From positions 116,938-180,937 of the forward strand of contig CAVFTR010000002.1 of assembly GCA_963625685.1 (NCBI GenBank): a stretch of 64,000 bases of DNA, written 5' to 3'. How positions within the stretch are numbered: the first letter of the stretch is position 1; every line of letters starts with the position of its first letter. This DNA is from F23-B02 sp963625685. GTDB taxonomy: Bacteria; Bacillota; Clostridia; Oscillospirales; Oscillospiraceae. Shown in pieces: positions 33,620-40,559 of this stretch. The translations under genes were made by a program, and so were the position numbers. The notes beneath the pieces were generated by a model. That model was given only the letters and a program-made list of their open reading frames with translations. It did no database searches and was not told where the DNA came from.

Positions 33620-34048
33620 TCAGTCCTCGATCTGCTTGATGCGGCGGACGTGTCTCTCGTCGCCGGAGAAGGGGGTGTCAAGGAAGGTGTCGACTATCTT
33701 GAGCGCAAGCCCGGGGCCGACGACGCGCGCGCCCATCGCCAGGATGTTCGCGTCGTTGTGCAGCCTCGTCATTTCGGCCGAGAAGCAGTCGCCGCACAGA
33801 GCCGCGCGGATGCCCTTTACCTTGTTCGCGGTGATGGATATGCCGATGCCGGTGCCGCAGATTATTATGCCTCTTTCGCACTCGCCCCCGGCGACGGCGT
33901 GGGCGACCGACCTGCCGTACACGGGATAGTCGCAGCTGTCCCCGGAGTAAGTGCCGAAGTCTTTGTATTCAAGGCCGCGCGCGTCGAGGTGCTTCATGAC
34001 CTCCTGCTTGAGCGCCCAGCCGCCGTGATCAGAACCCAATGCGATCAT
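33620..34048 (-). CDS. rpiB: Ribose-5-phosphate isomerase B
   Basis: A 142-residue isomerase interconverting ribose-5-phosphate and ribulose-5-phosphate. It has the RpiB/LacA-type N-terminus MIALGSDHGGWALKQEVMKH, the catalytic-cysteine region RGIIICGTGIGISITANKVK, AALCGDCFSAEMTRLHNDAN and NILAMGARVVGPGLA. The length is typical. GGAGG lies upstream of ATG 34048. It is followed after 5 bases by the DUF4015-like gene on the same strand. Confidence 0.95.
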   Translation of the reverse strand: MIALGSDHGGWALKQEVMKHLDARGLEYKDFGTYSGDSCDYPVYGRSVAHAVAGGECERGIIICGTGIGISITANKVKGIRAALCGDCFSAEMTRLHNDANILAMGARVVGPGLALKIVDTFLDTPFSGDERHVRRIKQIED

Positions 34049-34118
34049 ATCTTTGATCCTCCGAAATAAATATTACATGACATTATCTCACCAAAACGCC
34101 CCGATTACAAGATAATTC

Positions 34119-35867
34119 TCAAAACGGCCAGTCCGGCAGCCATTTGAGAAGACTGCCCGCGAGCTGCGCGTTCACCCTGACGCCCGACAAAACGGGGTAG
34201 AACAGTATAAACAGCGCGCAGCTCAGGCCCGTCAGACCGTAGACGTTGAATCTCCAGCCCCTTGTGTTATGCTCCATGAGACTGAACACGCGCGCGATCG
34301 CCAGCACGAGGAACACCGAGGAAGGGAAGTAGTGGTACTCAAAGGTCGTGCGCGTTATGAACACCCAGGGCAGCAGCTGCGCGAGGTAGCCGATGACGAT
34401 AAACTGTGAGAGCCTGTCGCGCCGCTTAACGGCGAACACCGCGCACAGCGCCATGGCTGTGAGCCCTGCCCAGCACAGCACGGGGTTTAAAAACGCGCCG
34501 AAGGACGAGCGCGTGCCGTCCTCAAAATACTTGAGATAATACAGTATCGGCCTCTCGTCTATTATCCACTGCCACCAGCGCGAGGAATAGGGGTGCTCCG
34601 CGTGAACGCCGGAGTGGTAGCTGAACATGAATTTCTGATTGCCAAGCACGAGGTCTGCATAGTCGGAGGTGAAAAGCATGCCGACGCCGTGCATGCCGCT
34701 TGCCTGGCCGTAGGGGAAGTAGCTCGCGTAGTATATCATTGCCGGAACGAGCACGAAGAAAACAAGGCACCACGCGCAGTTTTTAAGAAAGGCCTTAAGC
34801 TCAAAATCGCGTATCCAGTGTATGAGCCATATAAGCGCGAGCCCCGCGCCCGCGTACAGGCAGGTCCATTTGCATGCCGCGCCTATGCCGAAGAACAGGC
34901 CCGACAGCGCAAGGTCGCGGAGCCTGCCGCCCGTTACGTACATGTATATGAAAAGATACATCAGCAGGATGAAAAACACGGCGTAGCTGTCTATCGTCGC
35001 TATCCTCGTCTGCGTGAAGTGCATGAAGTCAAAGGCAAATATCGCCGTCGCGCAGGCGCACACGCGCGTCGATGAGAACATGCGCTTTAAAAGCATGTAC
35101 AGCACCGGCAGCATCAGAATGCCCGTGAGCGTGCCGGAAAAGCGCCAGCCGAAGGGAGTCATGCCGAAAAGAGCTATGCCTATGGCAATTATGAGCTTGC
35201 CCAGCGGCGGATGCGATACCTCGTAGGGATACACGCCCTCGAGGTGCTCAAGGGCCGTGCGCGCATGGTATATCTCGTCAAAATATGTGCTGTTGGTGTA
35301 GTGCTGATACTCCGGCACGGTGTCCTGCTCGTCAAAAAGCTCCGTCGCGTCGGCGCTGCCGCCGCAAAGCTCGCCGCCGCAGCGTATCGCCAGCTCGCCG
35401 AGCCGCACATCACCGGCAGCCGTAAAGCGGAGATAGCGCGCAGCGCCGGTGCTGAGCTCGTCGAGCAGGACGCTGTTCCATTTGAAGAGAGAAACGTAGC
35501 TCTGCTCAAAGGAGGCAAGGTCAAACCAGTCCTTGCCGTTGTCGGAGGCCTCGATGCGATAGCTTCCGGTGTTGAGCCCCGAGTATATCATGATGCTGTC
35601 TATATCCCGCACCTGCCCGAGGTCTATGACGGCGCTCTCGCCGCTCTGAAACTCATGGAACGACTGCGGGGCGTCGGTATCGCCGAGGCCCGCAAAGGCG
35701 GCGGCGGCGTAGGCGAGCGTTATGATGCTCAGCGCAGCGGCGTCCTGCCGCCGGAAGGCGCCTTTCGTCCTGACCTCGAGCGCCGCCGAGGCGGGGGAGG
35801 GGCAGCCGAGGAAAAACAGCCCTATGAAAAGCAGTATCAGTATCGGAAAAACATATGTCAGCTGCAC
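34119..35867 (-). CDS. PMT-family (GT39-like) glycosyltransferase with an extracellular discoidin-like insert
   Basis: A protein of about 582 residues. After the first helix (YVFPILILLFIGLFFLG) and a possible second one, an extracytoplasmic F5/8-type-C-like beta-sandwich is inserted (AVIDLGQVRDIDSIMIYSG, RIEASDNGKDWFDLASFEQS, ARYLRFTAAGDVRLGELAI). The PMT catalytic loop follows (FDEIYHARTALEHLEG, then YPYEVSHPPLGKLIIAIGIA), and then about nine helices. Such enzymes move mannose or other sugars from polyprenyl-phosphate donors to exported acceptors. A TTG at 35885 overlaps the CGGAGG site, so GTG 35867, 6 bases downstream of it, is chosen. Confidence 0.85.
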   Translation of the reverse strand: MQLTYVFPILILLFIGLFFLGCPSPASAALEVRTKGAFRRQDAAALSIITLAYAAAAFAGLGDTDAPQSFHEFQSGESAVIDLGQVRDIDSIMIYSGLNTGSYRIEASDNGKDWFDLASFEQSYVSLFKWNSVLLDELSTGAARYLRFTAAGDVRLGELAIRCGGELCGGSADATELFDEQDTVPEYQHYTNSTYFDEIYHARTALEHLEGVYPYEVSHPPLGKLIIAIGIALFGMTPFGWRFSGTLTGILMLPVLYMLLKRMFSSTRVCACATAIFAFDFMHFTQTRIATIDSYAVFFILLMYLFIYMYVTGGRLRDLALSGLFFGIGAACKWTCLYAGAGLALIWLIHWIRDFELKAFLKNCAWCLVFFVLVPAMIYYASYFPYGQASGMHGVGMLFTSDYADLVLGNQKFMFSYHSGVHAEHPYSSRWWQWIIDERPILYYLKYFEDGTRSSFGAFLNPVLCWAGLTAMALCAVFAVKRRDRLSQFIVIGYLAQLLPWVFITRTTFEYHYFPSSVFLVLAIARVFSLMEHNTRGWRFNVYGLTGLSCALFILFYPVLSGVRVNAQLAGSLLKWLPDWPF

Positions 35868-35973
35868 GGCGAGCCTCCGGGTCAAATGATACTACATTAT
35901 ATAGAAATGTGCGCCGCTTGTCCACCTTGACGCGGCTCCGACTCAAAAAATTCACAGATATTTTTTCAAATGC

Positions 35974-36002
35974 TTGACTTAATCGGCTTTTGGGGATAAA
36001 AT
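35974..36002 (+). promoter_or_regulatory. Promoter of rny
   Basis: TTGACT (35974-35979), 17 bases, TAAAAT (35997-36002). Transcription should begin near 36009-36011, giving a leader of roughly 190 bases. Confidence 0.7.
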
Positions 36003-36010
36003 AAATCGGA

Positions 36011-36099
36011 TAATATTTTAGACGTCTGCGCCCGTTTGGGGATGAAAACAGAGCGCGGCTGACTAAAGACGCCCGGGGAGGCGTCTTTACAAAATATTA
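36011..36099 (+). ncRNA. Structured 5' leader RNA of rny (candidate cis-regulator)
   Basis: The predicted transcript starts with TAATATTTT (36011-36019), which pairs perfectly with AAAATATTA (36091-36099), closing an 89-nt domain. Inside, CTGCGC/GCGCGG (about 36026-36031 and 36053-36058) gives a second arm. AAAGACGCC/GGCGTCTTT (36065-36088) gives a 9-bp third arm with loop CGGGGA. The result is a three-way-junction shape. A further hairpin GACGCG/CGCGTC (36114-36138) follows. It does not match riboswitch consensuses I know. Its place before an RNase gene suggests feedback control, as known for rne in E. coli, but this is inference. Confidence 0.5.
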
Positions 36100-36198
36100 G
36101 ATTCAATTTTACGGACGCGAAGCGCTTGATGCCGCGTCTTACAGCTAAATTTTAAACCACCGCAAAATTCTTGAAGAATGGAGGTGTGTTTACTTTCT

Positions 36199-37746
36199 AT
36201 GACTATTCACTTATGGTTAGCAATAGTTCTTATCCTTGCTTTTTGTATCATAGGATTTTTTTCCGGCATGACTTATCGCAAAAAAGTCGCCGAGCGTGAG
36301 ATATCCAGTGCAGAAGATGAAGCAAAAAGAATAATCAATGATGCCATAAAGAGCGCCGAGAGCAAAAAACGTGAGGCTCTCGTCGAGGCAAAGGAAGAAA
36401 TACACAAAAGCCGCTCGGAGTTCGAGCGTGAAGAAAAAACACGGCGTGCCGATCTGCAGAAGCAGGAAAGAAGGCTTCAGCAGAAGGAAGAGAACCTTGA
36501 CCGCAAGACGGATTCGCTTGAGCGCAGGAACGAGACTCTTGCCCGCAAGATATCCGACGTAGAGGCCCAGCAGCAGGAGATAGCTCTTATAAAGAAGAGC
36601 CAGCTCGAAATGCTCGAAAAGGTATCGGGATACACGGTCGATGAGGCGAAGGCGTACCTCATCAACGCCCTCAAGGACGAGGTCACGCACGAAATGGCCC
36701 TCAAGGTCAAGGAGATCGAGGCCCAGTACAAGGACGAGGCCGACGCCCGCGCCCGCGAGATCATCGTAACGGCGATCCAGCGCTGCGCGGCAGACCACGC
36801 AAGCGAAGTCACCGTATCCGTCGTACCACTCCCCAACGACGAGATGAAGGGACGCATCATAGGCCGCGAAGGCCGCAACATCCGCAGCATAGAAACGCTC
36901 ACAGGCTGCGATCTTATCATCGACGATACGCCTGAGGCGATAACCGTGTCGAGCTTTGACCCCGTCCGCCGCGAGGTGGCGCGTCTGGCTCTTGAAAAGC
37001 TCATTGCCGACGGACGCATCCACCCGGCGCGCATAGAGGAAATGGTCGCCAAGGCTCAGAAGGAGGTCAACGCGACGATAAAGGCCGAGGGCGAGCGCGC
37101 GGTGTTTGAAACGAACATCCACGGCCTCAATCCCGAGATAATCAAGCTGCTCGGCCGTATGAAGTACCGCACGAGCTACGGTCAGAACGTCCTGCAGCAC
37201 TCGATAGAGGTCTCGCACATCTCCGGCCTGCTCGCAGCAGAGCTCGGCGTTGAGGTCAACGTCGCAAAGCGCGCGGGCCTCCTGCACGATATCGGCAAGG
37301 CCATCGACCACGAGGTCGAGGGCAGCCACGTCTCCATCGGCGTCGATATCTGCCGCAAGTACAAGGAGAGCGAAGCGGTCATCCACGCTATCGAAGCGCA
37401 TCACGGCGATGTCGAGCCGCGCACGGTCGTTGCCTGCCTCGTTCAGGCGGCCGATGCGATCAGCGCGTCCCGCCCGGGCGCACGCCGCGAGAATATCGAA
37501 AACTACGTCAAGCGCCTCGAAAAGCTCGAGGAGATATCCAAGAGCTTCCCCGGCATTGCCGGCAGCTATGCCATCCAGGCCGGACGCGAGATCCGCGTTA
37601 TGGTCAAGCCCGAGGACGTTTCCGAGGATCAGATGGTGCTCCTGGCCCGCGATATCGCAAAGAAGATAGAGGAGGAGCTGACTTACCCCGGTCAGATCAA
37701 GGTCCATGTCCTGCGCGAGACAAAGGCAGTCGAGTACGCAAAATAA
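36199..37746 (+). CDS. rny: Ribonuclease Y
   Basis: A membrane-anchored endoribonuclease of about 515 residues that starts bulk mRNA decay. It has an N-terminal helix (IHLWLAIVLILAFCIIGFFS), a long coiled coil rich in Lys/Glu/Arg (about residues 30-160), a KH domain (GRIIGREGRNIRSIETLTGC), and an HD domain (GLLHDIGKAIDHEVEGSHVS with the HD pair, then IEAHHGDVEP). ATG 36178 lies before the GGAGGTG site, so ATG 36199, 13 bases after it, is the likelier start, although the spacing is long. It has its own promoter and terminator. Confidence 0.96.
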   Translation: MTIHLWLAIVLILAFCIIGFFSGMTYRKKVAEREISSAEDEAKRIINDAIKSAESKKREALVEAKEEIHKSRSEFEREEKTRRADLQKQERRLQQKEENLDRKTDSLERRNETLARKISDVEAQQQEIALIKKSQLEMLEKVSGYTVDEAKAYLINALKDEVTHEMALKVKEIEAQYKDEADARAREIIVTAIQRCAADHASEVTVSVVPLPNDEMKGRIIGREGRNIRSIETLTGCDLIIDDTPEAITVSSFDPVRREVARLALEKLIADGRIHPARIEEMVAKAQKEVNATIKAEGERAVFETNIHGLNPEIIKLLGRMKYRTSYGQNVLQHSIEVSHISGLLAAELGVEVNVAKRAGLLHDIGKAIDHEVEGSHVSIGVDICRKYKESEAVIHAIEAHHGDVEPRTVVACLVQAADAISASRPGARRENIENYVKRLEKLEEISKSFPGIAGSYAIQAGREIRVMVKPEDVSEDQMVLLARDIAKKIEEELTYPGQIKVHVLRETKAVEYAK

Positions 37747-37759
37747 GAAAAAAGCAAAA

Positions 37760-37788
37760 AAGCAGAGCCGGACGGCTCTGCTTTTTTT
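37760..37788 (+). terminator. Terminator of rny
   Basis: GCAGAGCCG and CGGCTCTGC form a 9-bp stem, followed by TTTTTTT. Confidence 0.92.
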
Positions 37789-37792
37789 AACG

Positions 37793-37822
37793 TAAAAACC
37801 CTCGCGCCGTAAGGCGCGAGGC
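37793..37822 (-). terminator. Terminator of the 32-aa small gene
   Basis: CCTCGCGCC-GTAA-GGCGCGAGG (37800-37821) has a minus-strand T-run (37794-37798). It sits 12 bases past the small gene's stop. Confidence 0.9.
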
Positions 37823-37833
37823 TTTGATAATAA

Positions 37834-37932
37834 TTACTTGACGAGAAAATCGAGATACTTGTCGATGAAATCAAAAGCATCATCGAGACCGGGCTCAACC
37901 TTGCCGAAGAACTTCTTAATGAAATTGTACAT
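37834..37932 (-). CDS. Small protein A, 32 aa (paralogue of small protein B)
   Basis: A tiny gene with its own promoter, ribosome site (GGAAGGAAG, 7-8 bases before ATG) and terminator. The product begins MYNFIKKFFGKVEPG and continues through DDAFDFIDKYLDFLVK, a lysine/acid/aromatic mix that could form an amphipathic helix, with net charge near -1 and no signal peptide. From the shared IKK onward it aligns without gaps over 28 positions to protein B (38168-38275), with about 11 identities including IKK, G, EP, D, F and DK. No known family comes to mind; phenol-soluble-modulin-like or toxin-like peptides are possible analogies only. Confidence 0.72.
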   Translation of the reverse strand: MYNFIKKFFGKVEPGLDDAFDFIDKYLDFLVK

Positions 37933-37959
37933 TGTTTTACTTCCTTCCATATAAATTTT

Positions 37960-38006
37960 TGACTATTTCCACGGATATGTTAGCATATATCTGTCATCCG
38001 TGTCAA
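37960..38006 (-). promoter_or_regulatory. Promoter of small gene A with shared 12-nt start box
   Basis: On the minus strand: TTGACA (38001-38006), 18 bases, TAACAT (37977-37982), 5 bases, then TGGAAATAGTCA (37960-37971). The same box occurs at the identical distance from -10 in gene B, so it should form the transcript 5' end of both. Confidence 0.75.
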
Positions 38007-38125
38007 CACGAATTTGTCTCTTTTTGCGTAAAGAAAACGCAAATTGTCGCTTTTTGGCGTTGAAAACAGTTGGCTTTTCAGCGAATACGGGCAATTTTGT
38101 TTATTTTTAAACAATCAAGAAATCA

Positions 38126-38152
38126 TAAAAAGCACCGCTTTTGCGGTGCTTT
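38126..38152 (-). terminator. Terminator of the 35-aa small gene
   Basis: AAAGCACCGC and GCGGTGCTTT (38129-38152) form the stem, with a T-run on the minus strand. Confidence 0.88.
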
Positions 38153-38167
38153 ATGTATCTGACTGTC

Positions 38168-38275
38168 TTAGAAGGGCAGCTTTCCGAAGATCTTATCGAG
38201 TACTTCAAACTCGTCCTTGGAGTTGGGCTCGTTGTCGCCGACGATCTTCTTGATCAGTTCATAAATAGCTTTCAT
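38168..38275 (-). CDS. Small protein B, 35 aa (paralogue of small protein A)
   Basis: The product begins MKAIYELIKKIVGDNEP and ends DEFEVLDKIFGKLPF, with net charge near -1. A ribosome site AAGGAAGG lies about 10 bases before ATG 38275. The unit has a TTGACA-N17-TATTCT promoter and a hairpin terminator, so it is a complete single-gene transcript. Gap-free similarity to protein A, the same leader box and the same order of elements show a local gene duplication. The function is unknown. The strand is opposite to rny, and nothing links it to rny except position. Confidence 0.72.
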   Translation of the reverse strand: MKAIYELIKKIVGDNEPNSKDEFEVLDKIFGKLPF

Positions 38276-38317
38276 TAGTTTTCTTTCCTTCCTTTTCTAA
38301 ATTTTTAAAGTGTCTAA

Positions 38318-38363
38318 TGACTATTTCCATTGTGAGAATAACATTAAAAATCCAATTTGTCAA
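38318..38363 (-). promoter_or_regulatory. Promoter of small gene B with shared 12-nt start box
   Basis: On the minus strand: TTGACA (38358-38363), 17 bases, TATTCT (38335-38340), 5 bases, then TGGAAATAGTCA (38318-38329), as in gene A. Confidence 0.78.
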
Positions 38364-38390
38364 GGATAATAAGAAAAATAACTAAAGAAA

Positions 38391-38424
38391 ATGGCGGAGC
38401 GTGTCGTTTTAAACACGCTCCGCC
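38391..38424 (-). terminator. Terminator after the 122-aa hypothetical gene
   Basis: GGCGGAGCGTGT and ACACGCTCCGCC form a perfect 12-bp stem, with T-rich sequence on the minus strand. Confidence 0.88.
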
Positions 38425-38457
38425 TGACATCAGAATCTGCTCTTATATCGGCTTCTG

Positions 38458-38826
38458 TCAAATGTTCCAGGTCTCGACGCCTTCCTCAAGGATCTCGCCG
38501 TTGTTGTATGCCTCGATGATCTTCTGGATGGCGTGGTCGGCAAAGACGGTGCTTATCTTGTCCTCGGTGGCCTCGGGCCATTCCTCGTCGCTGAGCTCGG
38601 GTATCTGCTCGATATTGCGCATCTGGTTTACCGCCTTGCGCCAGCGGTTCTGATTTTCCACCGTGTGCCGCACGAGCCTGTCGTCGGGCGCGAGCTCCGT
38701 CACGTCGAGCTTTCCCAGGACGCGGTCGATGACGATGGTGCCGTGGCCGCTATCCTCCCTGCCGTGGGGGAAGTACCAGTATACGAGCTGCTGCTCGCTT
38801 TCTTCTTTAAGCTTGAAAGTTACCAT
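38458..38826 (-). CDS. Hypothetical soluble protein, 122 aa
   Basis: An acidic cytosolic protein without membrane segments: VTFKLKEESEQQLVYWYFPH, then GHGTIVIDRVLGKLDVTELA, NRWRKAVNQMRNIEQIPELS and FADHAIQKIIEAYNNGEILE. The N-terminal half looks beta-rich, the C-terminal half helical. I recognise no family. A promoter-like gap lies upstream and a strong terminator downstream, so it is a single-gene unit of its own. Confidence 0.75.
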   Translation of the reverse strand: MVTFKLKEESEQQLVYWYFPHGREDSGHGTIVIDRVLGKLDVTELAPDDRLVRHTVENQNRWRKAVNQMRNIEQIPELSDEEWPEATEDKISTVFADHAIQKIIEAYNNGEILEEGVETWNI

Positions 38827-38889
38827 ATCTCATTCTCCGAAGTATTTAAATTTTGGATGCGGTCATTATAACACGCCTCCGGAGAAATT

Positions 38890-39672
38890 TCAATCAATAT
38901 GAATGATGCTCTCCATGAGCTCGGCGGCGGAGACATTGGGATTGTGATAGTGCTCGCGCTTTACGGTCTTGTTAGTCAGCGTGATGGCCTCCTTCGGGCA
39001 GTATTGCAGGCAGCTCAGACACTGGATGCAGTCATTGCCGAATACGGGCTTGCCGTCGGCAAAGCGGATATTCCCCTTCGGGCAGAGCTTTTCGCACTGA
39101 CGGCAGCCGATGCAGGCGTCGGTGACGGCAAACTTCTTTGCCTTCTTTGCGGCGAGCTTCGGCCATACCTTGCTCTCGAGCGCGTTGAGTCCCTTCTTCG
39201 GCGGCTCCTTTTTGCTCTTTTCGCCGCAGAGGATGGAATTTACGAGCTTCGCGGCCTTGCGCTCGCTGCGCTTCTGCGCCATCTCCGGAGTCACGGGAGG
39301 CACCATGACCTGATGCGGGAACAGCCATATGGCCGAGCACTGGTGGGAAAGCCCCGTCCAGAGGTCAAGATGGAAGCGCTCGTTTATCTTGTGCAGGCCG
39401 CAGCCGAGATAGCCGCAGTACTGGCCGACGGCAAAGGTGTACGCGCTCGGCGAGATTTTTATGCCGGGAAGGAAGCTCTCAACGTCGCCGGGCAGACCGC
39501 CGCCGTAGCAGGGGACGATGAAGCCGACGCGCTCGGCGTCCGTGACGTCCGTTTTGACGGGCGCCCTTCGCATCATTATGATGTCCGTGTCGCCCAGGCC
39601 CTTTGCGATGTTCTTGGCCATGTCCAGGCAGTTGCCGCTGCCGGAATAGCAGAATATAACGTTTTTGCTCAT
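38890..39672 (-). CDS. EFR1-family flavodoxin-ferredoxin fusion protein
   Basis: A 260-residue redox protein. The N-terminus is flavodoxin-like with the FMN phosphate loop (VIFCYSGSGNCLDMAKNIAK). The C-terminus carries two [4Fe-4S] clusters: CIGCRQCEKLCP and CIQCLSCLQYCP. Family members (EFR1 ferrodoxin) are common in strict anaerobes and probably shuttle electrons; partners are unknown. It is divergent from a TetR gene 101 bp away, which may regulate it. AAAAGGAGT precedes ATG 39672. Confidence 0.92.
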   Translation of the reverse strand: MSKNVIFCYSGSGNCLDMAKNIAKGLGDTDIIMMRRAPVKTDVTDAERVGFIVPCYGGGLPGDVESFLPGIKISPSAYTFAVGQYCGYLGCGLHKINERFHLDLWTGLSHQCSAIWLFPHQVMVPPVTPEMAQKRSERKAAKLVNSILCGEKSKKEPPKKGLNALESKVWPKLAAKKAKKFAVTDACIGCRQCEKLCPKGNIRFADGKPVFGNDCIQCLSCLQYCPKEAITLTNKTVKREHYHNPNVSAAELMESIIHID

Positions 39673-39710
39673 GGTATCTACTCCTTTTAATATTTATCTT
39701 CATGTCAGAA

Positions 39711-39760
39711 TTGTAACACAGAAATATTTATGATACAATAGTACCGCAACGAAATAGTAC
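39711..39760 (+). promoter_or_regulatory. Promoter of the TetR gene with a 16-bp-period direct repeat
   Basis: TTGTAA (39711-39716), 17 bases, TACAAT (39734-39739). ATAGTAC occurs twice (39738-39744 and 39754-39760) across the start region and is a possible operator. Confidence 0.5.
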
Positions 39761-39773
39761 AAAGGAGAAAATT

Positions 39774-40307
39774 ATGTATCACATAAAGCCGGATAAGCGC
39801 GCGCAGACCTCGGTGAAGCTCATCTGCGCGGGACTCAGGCGGTGCCTGAAGGAGAAAAGCTTTGAGAGCATAACGATATCGGATATACAGCGCGTCTCGG
39901 GCGTGAGCCGCTCGACCTTTTACCGGAACTTCGACCGCATTGAGGACGTGCTCGCGCTTATGTGCGACAATGTGTTCGAGGAGGCGTTCACCTCGGGCTA
40001 TGCCAATATAAGCGAGGCGGTGTTCCGTACCTGGTTTCGCCACGCGGATATGGTCGAGACTGTCGTCGGCATCGGCCGCAGCGACATGCTGTATTCGAGC
40101 CTGCGCCGCTGTGCCGACAGTCTGCGCACATCTCTGGCGGGCTTCGGCGACGCCGCGCTGTTCGACTACCTTGTCTCCATCATGTCCTCGGCCATGATGG
40201 GCATCATGGTCACATGGATAGAGCGCGGAAAGCGCGAGAGCGAGGAGGAGCTCAAAAACACCGTCCTGAAAAGCTTCGAGGCCATGAGATTCATAGGCCT
40301 GGCGTAA
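39774..40307 (+). CDS. TetR/AcrR-family regulator divergent from EFR1
   Basis: A 177-residue regulator. The HTH is SVKLICAGLRRCLKEKSFES, then ITISDIQRVSGVSRSTFYRN, with the rest helical (MSSAMMGIMVTWIERGKRES). AAAGGAG lies about 6 bases before ATG 39774. Its placement back-to-back with the EFR1 gene suggests control of that redox protein. The ligand is unknown. It ends at a hairpin that is also the left edge of a hairpin-rich element. Confidence 0.9.
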   Translation: MYHIKPDKRAQTSVKLICAGLRRCLKEKSFESITISDIQRVSGVSRSTFYRNFDRIEDVLALMCDNVFEEAFTSGYANISEAVFRTWFRHADMVETVVGIGRSDMLYSSLRRCADSLRTSLAGFGDAALFDYLVSIMSSAMMGIMVTWIERGKRESEEELKNTVLKSFEAMRFIGLA

Positions 40308-40311
40308 AAAA

Positions 40312-40551
40312 AGCTCCCCCACGGGGAGCTCAGCTTGTCAAAAAAGTCCCTCGCGGGATTTTTTGACTGCGCTTTTCCGCCGAGCATTTTGAAAGTATTC
40401 AAAATGCTTTTACCGAGATCCTTGAAGCTTCAAGGATCTCGACGGCGGCTTATCTGACTTGAGGCGGGCCTTGCCCCCTCAAGCTCCCCCGCTGCGCGGA
40501 TATTTTTCCTCAGTAGCATAGCTTTTTGACAGTCTCAGCTCCCCCACGGGG
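40312..40551. repeat. Hairpin cluster with terminal inverted repeats (MITE-like, about 240 bp)
   Basis: A non-coding stretch between converging genes made almost entirely of inverted repeats: 40312-40330 (AGCTCCCC stem), 40337-40367 (GTCAAAAAA stem), 40383-40408 (AGCATTTTGAA stem, perfect), 40414-40441 (perfect 28-bp palindrome starting CGAGATCCTTGAAG) and about 40459-40483. The left end (GGGGAGCTCAGCTTGTCAAA) and the reverse complement of the right end (GGGGGAGCTGAGACTGTCAA) match with few changes, giving imperfect terminal inverted repeats. No reading frame of note is present. Confidence 0.6.
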
Positions 40552-40559
40552 CGCTCTTT

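Noticed and set aside
36011..36099. rny leader considered as hammerhead ribozyme, c-di-GMP, c-di-AMP, ZTP or other known riboswitch
   Set aside because: None of the conserved core sequences of those classes is present; only the stem arrangement is clear.
40337..40483. Hairpin cluster as a set of ordinary terminators
   Set aside because: Several stems lack T-runs and lie far from gene ends, and the outer ends match each other as inverted repeats.
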